Below, piece by piece: positions 8,430-15,499 of a DNA stretch of 51,565 nucleotides. Numbering within the stretch: position 1 is the first letter of the stretch; every line of letters starts with the position of its first letter. Under the pieces are notes generated by a model that saw nothing but the letters and a program-made list of their open reading frames with translations, made no database searches and was not told the DNA's origin. The position numbers were made by a program, and so were the translations under genes. The DNA comes from an uncultured Lachnospiraceae bacterium (GTDB lineage Bacteria; Bacillota; Clostridia; Lachnospirales; Lachnospiraceae): the NCBI GenBank assembly GCA_910586705.1, contig CAJUJK010000029.1, positions 1-51,565 on the forward strand. The letters run 5' to 3'.

Positions 8430-8458
8430 TTGACGTAATTTTCTATATTTGCTAGCAT
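8430..8458 (+). promoter_or_regulatory. Possible promoter of the transglutaminase-like gene
   Basis: TTGACG (8430-8435) and TAGCAT (8453-8458) are 17 bases apart. The -10 box is weak. Position is 50 bases before the start codon. Confidence 0.5.
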
Positions 8459-8479
8459 TTTATGCAGAGCAGGCGCCTA

Positions 8480-8499
8480 CTCCTAAAAATTTTAGGAGG
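8480..8499 (+). promoter_or_regulatory. Inverted repeat covering the ribosome binding site
   Basis: CTCCTAAAA-A-TTTTAGGAG (8480-8498) is a perfect inverted repeat. Its right arm contains the AGGAGG (8494-8499) used by the ATG at 8509. In RNA the arms would hide the binding site in a stem of about 7 bp with a 5-base loop. Confidence 0.6.
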
Positions 8500-8508
8500 G
8501 AATAGAAA

Positions 8509-9423
8509 ATGAATGATAAAATGCTGCAACGGTATCTGGAAACCAGTGTCTATACGGATGTGGGACCATACAGAGATTTTGTGTTGTCCCTGCCGGACGA
8601 CATAGCGTCCATAGGAATGCTGGTCTGCGACCAGATCACGCACCCGTCCATGTATTTCACAAAGGTTTCTCCCTATCTGGAAGAGAATTACTATGGGAAG
8701 TTTTTGTCCTATCCGAAGCATCGTTTTAAAAATGAGGACGAATTATTTATTACGGCTGTCGCCATGATTGCGGGCATCCTGCGGCTGGACAGCGCGGGAT
8801 TTACGAAGAACAGGGATGTGACAAAGAGAATCACCGTGTCCTGCAGGCAGGCATCCGTTTTGTTCAGCGCCATTTTGAAAGCGAAGGGAATCCCATGCCG
8901 TTCCAGAGCCGGATTTATGGATTTTGGCGATGCGGGCGAAAGTTATATGGAACACTGGGTGAACGAATATTGGGATTTCGGGGAAAGCAGATGGGTGCTG
9001 GCGGACGTGGACGGCTATTACGAATACGAGCCGCGTTTCGGCTACAGCCAGTTTGACCTGCCGCGGCGGAAGTTTGTGACGGCTTCGGAGGCGTGGCTCG
9101 GATTGAGAAAAGGCACGCTGCATAAAAAGCTGGATGTTTTTTCGGACGATCCGCTGGAAGGCGTCTGCGAGTATCTGTTTATGGATTTTCACGCGCTGAT
9201 GAACAATGAAATTTTTTATTCCTATCAGCCGTAGTATCTTCGCGGCGGCATACGGAATCTGAGTGAAGAGGAACTTTGCGAGCTTGACGGACTGGCGGAA
9301 CTTTTGGCGGAGCCCGACGAAAACAGGGAGCGGATAGAGCGTTTGTGGCAGGACAATGAAAAATTCTCCATTCTGACAAACAACACGCAAAATATTTATT
9401 ATGATACATTCCGGCAGTTATGA
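8509..9423 (+). pseudogene. Transglutaminase-like protein, interrupted by an in-frame amber codon
   Basis: The first 241 codons encode a transglutaminase/papain-like domain with the triad Cys112 (SCRQASVLF), His149 (EHWVNEYW) and Asp166 (LADVDG). A TAG at 9232-9234 stops translation, but the same frame goes on for 62 further good codons (starting YLRGGIRNLSEEEL and ending NIYYDTFRQL) to a TGA at 9421. The tail has the codon use and composition of the first part. I therefore read it as one gene of about 304 residues broken by a nonsense change, or a very recent shortening. The catalytic domain is whole upstream of the stop, so the short product could still be active. Confidence 0.7.
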
Positions 9424-9755
9424 CGCGGAAGCAGGCAGGCATATATATAGAATTGAGTCCGGCGTGGCTGGTCAGTGAAAACGACAACAACCCATATAAC
9501 GTGAAAACAAGGGAAATTATCGGGGCATTTGACGATCTGGAAATTCCGATTGGTTCGGGCAATGTGATCTTCCCGAGCGGAAATGCAGTTAAGTATTTAG
9601 GGGAATATTTTGAAGAAAAAACGGCGTATGCAGATCCCTATGAAGAAAATCCGGGCGATATCAGAGCCATCAGTTTTTCACCGAACGGAGATGTGCTGAA
9701 CGGCAATTTGTACAAAAAAAATATCATAGATATACTCAATGAGTATAGACCATGA
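9420..9755 (+). pseudogene. Gene fragment, possibly the C-terminal part of a radical SAM protein
   Basis: An open frame of 111 codons that begins at an ATG overlapping the preceding TGA, without a ribosome binding site. The sequence (SPAWLVSENDNNPYNVKTRE..., IPIGSGNVIFPSGNAVKYLG, ISFSPNGDVLNGNLYKKNI) reads like the end of a larger protein; from memory it resembles the tail of a radical SAM protein, but no CxxxCxxC motif is present here. The N-terminal part is missing, so it is probably a remnant left by a deletion. It is A+T richer than its neighbours. Confidence 0.45.
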
Positions 9756-9775
9756 TATTTTTAGGAAAGAACAGG

Positions 9776-10462
9776 TTACGCATGGTTTCCGGTTTCCCAG
9801 CACCACTTTGCAATTTTTTCAATCAGTGCGGCATCGACCTTGCCATAGGGGATGCGGATCGTTCCCTTATCGGTTTTGTAGTCCTGAAGCTCTTTTGCGA
9901 AATGCAATACGGCTTCGGGTCCCGGGTACAGTCCGATGTGCCCTTTGGACGCGGCAAAGTGAAGAATATTATGCTTTTTCCAGAAGGTCGGCATACTCCA
10001 TGAGATACGTTCCTCCGCTTCCGGCAGGGCGTCGCGGAGAATCTGGCGGATAAACAGGAGGTCTTCCTGTTTGTCCGCATCCTGGCTAAGGATATATTCG
10101 TCAATCGTCTTTGGTTTTTCGCCACAGTAATGACTCTGGTCTTTATTCTTAAATTCCCTGCCGCATCTGGGACATTTCCACATAGGTTTTTTCTCGTTTT
10201 CCCTTTCACAAATTACCACTTGGACCACATCGCCAAAGCTCTTACCGATCTGTCTGCGAATCTGTCTGGTAACGCCGATGATGTAACATGGCGTGCCCAT
10301 TTTTACCACCTGTCCCCGGTACGGAACACCGTCGAAGGTGGCGTTTACGAGCAGACGCCCCTTGCCAAAAAGCTCTTTGATGTCATAGGGCACCTCTACG
10401 TAGGCGGCATCCATATTTTCGTTTTGCAGTATCGTTGCGCTGAATTTCAGATATTTTTCCAT
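9776..10462 (-). CDS. DUF1905 / zinc-ribbon / DUF1801 protein
   Basis: A 228-residue soluble protein in three parts: an N-terminal DUF1905 domain (KFSATILQNE ... VPYDIKELFGKGR ... GTPCYIIGV, residues about 1-95), a small zinc ribbon CPRCGREF ... SHYCGE (about 97-115), and a C-terminal DUF1801/YdhG-like domain (SWSMPTFWKKHNILHFAASKGHIGLYPG, about 150-225). Function is not established for these families; DUF1801 proteins have a frataxin-like or iron-handling fold in some annotations. It is followed upstream on the same strand by the small HTH gene 9 bases away, so may share its transcript. Confidence 0.8.
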   Translation of the reverse strand: MEKYLKFSATILQNENMDAAYVEVPYDIKELFGKGRLLVNATFDGVPYRGQVVKMGTPCYIIGVTRQIRRQIGKSFGDVVQVVICERENEKKPMWKCPRCGREFKNKDQSHYCGEKPKTIDEYILSQDADKQEDLLFIRQILRDALPEAEERISWSMPTFWKKHNILHFAASKGHIGLYPGPEAVLHFAKELQDYKTDKGTIRIPYGKVDAALIEKIAKWCWETGNHA

Positions 10463-10471
10463 AGAATAGAT

Positions 10472-10686
10472 TTACCTCCCCGTCTCCCTTTTATACTCCA
10501 AAATATCTCCGGGCTGGCAGTCAAGGACGTCACAGATGGCATCCAAAGTGGAAAAGCGGATGGCGCTGATTTTTCCTGTTTTTATTTTTGACAAATTAAC
10601 ATTTGCAACGCCGACTTTTTCGGAAAGTTCCTTCAATGACATTTTTCTGTCAGCCATAACTCTGTCTAATCGTAAAATAATAGCCA
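10472..10686 (-). CDS. Cro/C1-type HTH regulator (YozG-like)
   Basis: A 71-residue single-domain DNA-binding protein. The helix-turn-helix is SLKELSEKVGVANVNLSKIKTG and the tail ends DVLDCQPGDILEY, the pattern of small XRE regulators always found with DUF2975 membrane proteins. I prefer ATG 10686, which has AGGTGA about 5 bases ahead; the GTG ten bases earlier lies within that site. It sits directly after the DUF2975 gene. Expected to regulate the pair's own promoter. Confidence 0.88.
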
Positions 10687-10696
10687 TACCCGTCAC

Positions 10697-11206
10697 CTAC
10701 AATGTTTCGTCCGCTTGATTTTGTAATTCGCATCCATATTCATAAAGCCGGATGATACCCCAGAAGATAAACCCGGCAATGACTCCGAACCCGATGCTGC
10801 TTTGCAAGATCAGCAAGGTAGACAGTACGGAAACAACTTTTAAATCCTTTACGATTTCTGGTAAAAACGGAGAGTAATCATGATAAATTTTGTTAAATAT
10901 TCTGGTGATAAAATACATGATGACAGTTACCACCAACGAAAACAGAACGCCGAATATCAAAAACACAATACAAGCGTCTATAAACCTGCCTTCGCCTGCA
11001 AATTTACCAGCAAAGTAGCCCATATGGCTAAAATCAAAATCTGTCAGGGATGCGGCAGGCATTGTGCTGAGTGTATTGCGCAATGTAGACAGCACGAGTA
11101 TAGAAATCAAAAATATGCCGGCTAATATGCCGAATAGTATTTGAAAGATCTTTCCTGTTTTTCCGATGAGCCTGCTTGCCCTTTTCATATCTTCTAACTT
11201 ACCCAT
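10697..11206 (-). CDS. DUF2975 family membrane protein
   Basis: A 169-residue protein with four hydrophobic segments (about residues 23-42, 80-103, 125-140 and 142-156), the pattern of DUF2975. It is paired with a small HTH regulator gene that follows 10 bases later, as in other Firmicutes, where the pair is thought to form a membrane-linked regulatory unit. AAAGGGGGC precedes the ATG. A strong promoter (TTGACT-17-TATAAT) lies about 45 bases upstream. Function unknown. Confidence 0.82.
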   Translation of the reverse strand: MGKLEDMKRASRLIGKTGKIFQILFGILAGIFLISILVLSTLRNTLSTMPAASLTDFDFSHMGYFAGKFAGEGRFIDACIVFLIFGVLFSLVVTVIMYFITRIFNKIYHDYSPFLPEIVKDLKVVSVLSTLLILQSSIGFGVIAGFIFWGIIRLYEYGCELQNQADETL

Positions 11207-11249
11207 AATAGATGCCCCCTTTATTTGCCGTTAGCCTTCCGATACGAGG

Positions 11250-11278
11250 ATTATATGACGTTTTTAAACGAAAGTCAA
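11250..11278 (-). promoter_or_regulatory. Promoter of the DUF2975-HTH operon
   Basis: On the minus strand TTGACT (11278-11273) and TATAAT (11255-11250) are 17 bases apart. Inside the spacer is a small inverted repeat CGTTT-N2-AAACG (11259-11270) that could be the operator of the HTH protein. Confidence 0.8.
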
Positions 11279-11475
11279 CTAATTTTTAATGTTTATCGTT
11301 AAAATATTTGCGCTAAATATAAAATATGGATTGGAATGACAATGTAAGTTACAATTTGCTAACTGCCATGATTCCGCCATTGCTGCTGAGTTTTAGAAGT
11401 TCTTCTCACGTTATTACAATTTGGAAACATTTCTGCGGTATAATTTATTATTATGTGAAGAGGGGGCGATCGAAA

Positions 11476-12129
11476 TTGGCTGAAATACTGATTGTGGAGG
11501 ACGAGCTTTCCATCAATGAACTGATTCGCAAAAACTTAAGTCTTACGGGGCATCACTGTACGCAGGCTTTCGATGGCAAAACGGCGGCTGTATTGTTGGA
11601 AAACGGTAATTTTGACCTGCTAGTGCTGGATATTATGCTGCCCGGTCTGGATGGTTATCAGGTGTTTGCGAGAGCCTGTGGGACACCAACCATTTTTCTG
11701 ACTGCAAAAAGTGAATTGAGTGATAAATTGAAAGGGCTTTCCATGGGAGCGGACGATTATATGACAAAGCCTTTTCAGATGCTGGAGCTGGCGGCGAGAG
11801 TGGAGGCGGTACTCCGGCGGACCAAGAAGGCAGAGGCGGAATTTGTGATGGGTGGTCTGAAAGTGGATTTTGGCAGGCATCAGATTTTCTTAAAGGGAAC
11901 GCCTGTGGAATGTACGCCCAAAGAATATGAGCTGTTGGAGGTGCTTGTCAGGAACCGGAATATTGCCCTTTCCAGAGAAAAACTGTTGGACATGGTATGG
12001 GGATATGATTTTGACGGGGGTACCCGCACCGTGGATGTCCATATCCAGAGACTGCGTCAGAAGCTGCATCTGGAAAATGAGATCAAAACGGTATATAAGC
12101 TGGGATATCGTCTGGAGGTGCACGAATGA
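11476..12129 (+). CDS. OmpR/PhoB-type response regulator
   Basis: A 217-residue two-component regulator. The receiver domain has the acidic pair VEDE near residue 8, the phospho-acceptor Asp in LLVLDIMLPGLDGYQ, Thr in IFLTAKSE and Lys in YMTKPF. The C-terminal winged helix carries GGTRTVDVHIQRLRQKL. I chose the TTG at 11476 (sequence LAEILIVEDE) because AGGGGG lies 9 bases ahead; the open frame upstream has no receiver homology. TATAAT at about 11440 is a plausible -10. It overlaps the sensor kinase gene by 4 bases (ATGA) and should act on nearby genes such as the exported protein at 13638. Confidence 0.93.
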   Translation: MAEILIVEDELSINELIRKNLSLTGHHCTQAFDGKTAAVLLENGNFDLLVLDIMLPGLDGYQVFARACGTPTIFLTAKSELSDKLKGLSMGADDYMTKPFQMLELAARVEAVLRRTKKAEAEFVMGGLKVDFGRHQIFLKGTPVECTPKEYELLEVLVRNRNIALSREKLLDMVWGYDFDGGTRTVDVHIQRLRQKLHLENEIKTVYKLGYRLEVHE

Positions 12130-13523
12130 AAAAAAAGATTTTTTTTGTGGCGATGATACTTTTTCATGTATTTCTCAATTCAATGATTCTGATCGTTTCC
12201 ACTGTGATTCTGCGGGATAAACTTTCCGCTGTACGCGAACAGTGTCTGGCGGAACATTATGTCATTGCGTCGTCATTGCTGGGGGATATGCAGGCTCTGG
12301 AGCAGAGAGGAAATTCTGTGGAAGAAAATATCGACGGTCTGATGCGCTTGTATTCCAGATATCTGCAGGGAAAGGGAAACGGGCTGGCAGTTTCCTTTTC
12401 GGGGGAATGGATTTACGAAAGTCCAGCCGTCCAGCCGGAAGGAAGCAGGAATGCCCCGCCGGATACGGGCTACAGTCAGGACAGGCTTGTGTATATGGAA
12501 AACGGGGGTGCCCCGGTATTTTGCGTTTATGGCAGCTTTCCGGCTCCGTGGCAGGATTACGGGCTTATGTATATAGGAGATCTGGAAGAACCTATCCGCT
12601 CATGGCGTCACACGAAAAATATTCTTTTTCTCGCAGGCGCAGGGGTAACGCTTATGATGGCATTTTTCCTGTTTCAGTTTTTGAATGTCATTTTCCGCCC
12701 GCTGAGACAGATTTCCGGCGTATCGGCGAAGATTGCGGACGGAGATTACGGCAGCAGGATCCCGGTTCGCGGAAAGGATGAGATTTCCGGCGTGGCGCAC
12801 AATTTTAACCGCATGGCAGACCAGATAGAGAGGCAGATCAGGCAGCTTGCGGACGCCGCGGAGCAGAAACAGCAGTTTGTCGATAATTTTTCCCACGAAC
12901 TGCGTATTCCGCTGACAGCAATTTACGGCTACGCGGAGTATATCCAGAAAGCGCCCGTGTCGGATGAGGAACGCTATGAATGTACGCAGTTCATCATGTC
13001 AGAGTGCAGCAGACTCCAGCGTATGGCTTATCAGCTCCTCGATATGGCGCTGCTTCGCAGAGAGGAAGTGACGTACAGCGACTGTTCCGTGAAACAACTT
13101 TTTGCGCAGTCGGAAAAGGCGATGCACATGAGGGCGGCGGAAAAGGGGATCAAGCTGACTTATGCCTTGCCTTGTGATTATATTGTCAGGGGAAATTCGG
13201 AACAGCTATTGATTGTACTGGACAATCTGATTGACAATGCGGTCAAGGCGAGCGAAGCGGAAGCGGAGATTCGGGTTTCCGCCTATTTGGAGGAGACGCA
13301 TGTTGTGGTGGAGGTGGAGGATCACGGGATTGGCATGGAGACAGCGCAGTTATCCCATATCCGGGAAGCGTTTTACCGCGTGGACAAGGCGCGCAGCCGT
13401 GCCGCCGGCGGCGCGGGGCTGGGGCTTGTGATCTGCGACAGGATCCTGCAGCTTCACCATATAGAGATGTCGTTTTCTTCCAAATTCGGCTCCGGGACGA
13501 CCGTAAAACTGCTTTTTCCATAA
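12126..13523 (+). CDS. Sensor histidine kinase
   Basis: A 465-residue membrane kinase. An N-terminal membrane segment (about 7-29), an extracytoplasmic sensor of about 130 residues, a second membrane segment (about 165-187), a HAMP domain (FRPLRQISGVSAKIADGDYG), and a HisKA box with His in FSHELRIPLTAIYGY. The ATPase has N box DNLIDNAVKAS, G1 DHGIGM and G2 GGAGLGLVIC. The usual RTPL after the His is RIPL here. It is translationally coupled to the response regulator. The signal sensed is unknown. Confidence 0.93.
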   Translation: MKKKIFFVAMILFHVFLNSMILIVSTVILRDKLSAVREQCLAEHYVIASSLLGDMQALEQRGNSVEENIDGLMRLYSRYLQGKGNGLAVSFSGEWIYESPAVQPEGSRNAPPDTGYSQDRLVYMENGGAPVFCVYGSFPAPWQDYGLMYIGDLEEPIRSWRHTKNILFLAGAGVTLMMAFFLFQFLNVIFRPLRQISGVSAKIADGDYGSRIPVRGKDEISGVAHNFNRMADQIERQIRQLADAAEQKQQFVDNFSHELRIPLTAIYGYAEYIQKAPVSDEERYECTQFIMSECSRLQRMAYQLLDMALLRREEVTYSDCSVKQLFAQSEKAMHMRAAEKGIKLTYALPCDYIVRGNSEQLLIVLDNLIDNAVKASEAEAEIRVSAYLEETHVVVEVEDHGIGMETAQLSHIREAFYRVDKARSRAAGGAGLGLVICDRILQLHHIEMSFSSKFGSGTTVKLLFP

Positions 13524-13637
13524 AATTTGGATGTTGTCGCCCGACTTTTACAAGTCCATAACAACTTTGATATTTTTTCGATACAGAGGCGTTTTATAGT
13601 GTACTTATCAAAACAGACAGCAGAAAGGAGCTTCATT

Positions 13638-14564
13638 ATGAAACAGAAAAACATTTTAAAATTGACAGCGGCAACAGCAGCCATCATAGGCGCGGGAACG
13701 ATTCTCTTTTATGCGGCGTCGGAGGTGACTCTGGCGGCGAATGAGGGAAAGGTGGAGACGGTCGCCACCACCTACCGGGTTCCGGAAAGTTCGGAAACGG
13801 TATTGCCGGTGCAGGGGGAGAAGAAAGAAAAAGAAGAGGAGCAAAAGGCACAGAAGCAGGAGGAGATGAAAAAAGCGGAGAAACAGGTAGAGAAGGGAAC
13901 CGTGGACTATACGTTAAGTCTGGACAGTCTGAATACCGGGACGCCTGCGGATACGGATTTAACGATGGAGGAGGCGGCTGAAATTGGCGCAGGATATTTA
14001 AAGGAGATTTTCGGGCTGGATCTGGACGGCGCTTATGTGTACATGAGCTATTATCCGGGAACCCAGACTTTTCCCCGCCCTTTCTGGTCGGCAGACGTCC
14101 TGTTTGAGAAGGCGCAGAAGCCGGAAAGCACAAGATGGGACTACATGGTGGATGCCGTTACGGGGGAGCTTTTCAACATCAGTCATGGCAGGCAGTTGGG
14201 GGTAAACGTACCGCTCGGCATGGACGCGGCGCTGGAAAAGGATTACAGTCAGTATGCGGAGCTTGCCAAAAAGAAAGTGGCGGAATGTAAGCTGATAGAC
14301 GGTTCCGTCAACCGGGTTGAGTACAACTGTCAGGGATATCAGTGTAACGACCCGACGATTACGGTGGATGTCATAGGCGAAAACGGAGAGATTGTCAATA
14401 TGACGTTTTCACGCTACGATCAGGCATTTTTAGGGCTGATTACGGACACTTCACGGAAAATAACGGAGTCTGCGCTGGAGCATCTGGCAGGAGAGGCAGA
14501 GGATGTGGAGACGGAGCGTGTCGGGGCTGATACGATTACGTGGGTAACGAGCATCACGGAATAG
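13638..14564 (+). CDS. Exported or membrane-anchored protein, PepSY-like
   Basis: A 308-residue protein beginning with a signal-anchor (MKQKNILKLTAATAAIIGAG ..., hydrophobic residues about 9-26), a lysine/glutamate-rich linker (EKKEKEEEQKAQKQEEMKKA) and a globular C-terminal part with LTMEEAAEIGAGYLKEIFGLD and WDYMVDAVTGEL, which resembles PepSY-type modules. AGAAAGGAG lies 8 bases ahead of the ATG. It follows the two-component system by 114 bases and is a likely target or accessory of it. No enzyme motif is visible; function is unknown. Confidence 0.65.
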   Translation: MKQKNILKLTAATAAIIGAGTILFYAASEVTLAANEGKVETVATTYRVPESSETVLPVQGEKKEKEEEQKAQKQEEMKKAEKQVEKGTVDYTLSLDSLNTGTPADTDLTMEEAAEIGAGYLKEIFGLDLDGAYVYMSYYPGTQTFPRPFWSADVLFEKAQKPESTRWDYMVDAVTGELFNISHGRQLGVNVPLGMDAALEKDYSQYAELAKKKVAECKLIDGSVNRVEYNCQGYQCNDPTITVDVIGENGEIVNMTFSRYDQAFLGLITDTSRKITESALEHLAGEAEDVETERVGADTITWVTSITE

Positions 14565-14568
14565 TAAA

Positions 14569-14841
14569 ATGGGAGTTGTTAATAGCGTGAAAATATATGA
14601 TTATGGTGGTAAAAAGAATATATGCGGAGATCGTATAAGAGAAGCACGCGTTGTCCAAAGAATGTCTCAAAGTGAACTGGCAGCCAAAATGCAGATCGCG
14701 GGCATTGCAATCGAACGTGACAGCATAAGCCGTATTGAAAATGGGACACGTTTTGTCGCTGATTATGAACTGAAACTATTTGCAAAAGTTTTGAATGTTG
14801 ATGTTGTATGGTTGCTTACGAGCATAGAAGATGCGCCGTAG
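14569..14841 (+). CDS. XRE-family HTH regulator
   Basis: A 90-residue DNA-binding protein. The helix-turn-helix is RMSQSELAAKMQIAGIAIERDSISRIENG, a slightly long form of the Cro/C1 domain, followed by DYELKLFAKVLNVDVVWLL. The start is uncertain: ATG 14569 lacks a binding site, while GTG 14587 has GGGAG 11 bases ahead and would give 84 residues. It starts right after the PepSY-like gene and is A+T richer than it. Target unknown. Confidence 0.8.
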   Translation: MGVVNSVKIYDYGGKKNICGDRIREARVVQRMSQSELAAKMQIAGIAIERDSISRIENGTRFVADYELKLFAKVLNVDVVWLLTSIEDAP

Positions 14842-14950
14842 ATCGAAGGGGTCTGCGGCGTTTCTTAATTTTAAAATACCAGTTCGGTGGACTTTCTCTG
14901 GAAGAAATAAATCAACTGAAAGCAGAGCGAAACGCATAAAACACAGTTAT

Positions 14951-14992
14951 AGAGCCAGAAATCTTAAACGTAGGTTTCTGACTCTGCTTTTT
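14951..14992 (+). terminator. Terminator after the HTH gene
   Basis: AGAG-C-CAGAAA pairs with TTTCTG-A-CTCT around a 13-base loop, followed by GCTTTTTC. It lies in the 277-base gap before the BlaI-type operon, which otherwise holds the operon promoter and a short possible gene remnant at 14841-14937. Confidence 0.7.
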
Positions 14993-15047
14993 CACAGACG
15001 ATCAGCTTGTGGTATATATTCCTTCCATTTTCTGTTTTAAATTTTTG

Positions 15048-15097
15048 TTGACATTAGTATAACAATGCGTTATATTAAAAGCATAACAAAGTGTTAT
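15048..15097 (+). promoter_or_regulatory. Promoter with two BlaI-type operators
   Basis: TTGACA (15048-15053) and TATATT (15071-15076) are 17 bases apart. Two inverted repeats cover it: ATAACA-ATG-CGTTAT (15059-15073, one mismatch) over the spacer and -10, and ATAACA-AAG-TGTTAT (15083-15097, perfect) over the start point. Their centres are 24 bases apart. The layout fits autorepression by the BlaI-type protein, whose start codon is at 15119. Confidence 0.85.
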
Positions 15098-15118
15098 ACA
15101 TAAAAGGAGTAGAAAGAG

Positions 15119-15499
15119 ATGCTGCAGAAATTGTCCGACGCGGAACTTGAAATTATGAAAATAATCTGGGAGAACCCCGGGGAGCCGACCTTGTTTTCCT
15201 ATCTCATGGAGGAACTGGCGGCGCAGGGGAAGCCCTGCCAGAAAAATACGCTGATCGTCCTGTTATCCCGGCTTGTCGGAAAGGGGTATCTGGGTGCGAC
15301 GAAAATCGGGCGGCACAACGAATATACGCCCTTGATTTCGGAGACGGCATATCAGAGGGCGCAGACCCAGCATTTTATAGATAAAGTCTATGAGGGGAGC
15401 GTCAAGGGGCTGGTCACCAATCTGATTGCGGGAGACCTTCTCACGGAGGAGGAGTACGAGGAGCTGAGAGCGCTTCTGGAAGGAGGGCGGAAAGGATGA
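15119..15499 (+). CDS. BlaI/MecI/CopY family repressor
   Basis: A 126-residue winged-helix repressor. The N-terminal LSDAELEIMKIIWENPGEPT and VLLSRLVGKGYLGATKIGRHNEYTP match the BlaI/MecI family; a C-terminal dimerisation region follows (FIDKVYEGSVKGLVTNLI). AAAGGAG lies 9 bases ahead of the ATG. It overlaps the M56 sensor gene by 4 bases. In the classical system the M56 protein senses a cell-wall signal and causes cleavage of the repressor. Two operators in its own promoter suggest autoregulation. A class D beta-lactamase gene lies 21 kb away at 36385, not next to it. Confidence 0.92.
   Translation: MLQKLSDAELEIMKIIWENPGEPTLFSYLMEELAAQGKPCQKNTLIVLLSRLVGKGYLGATKIGRHNEYTPLISETAYQRAQTQHFIDKVYEGSVKGLVTNLIAGDLLTEEEYEELRALLEGGRKG

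Noticed and set aside
13567..13600. TTGATA and TATAGT before the PepSY-like gene
   Set aside because: The 22-base spacer is too long for a SigA promoter.
14841..14937. Short coding-like stretch (KYQFGGLSLEEINQLKAERN) after the HTH gene
   Set aside because: Only about 30 codons with no start; could be a gene remnant but too little to name.
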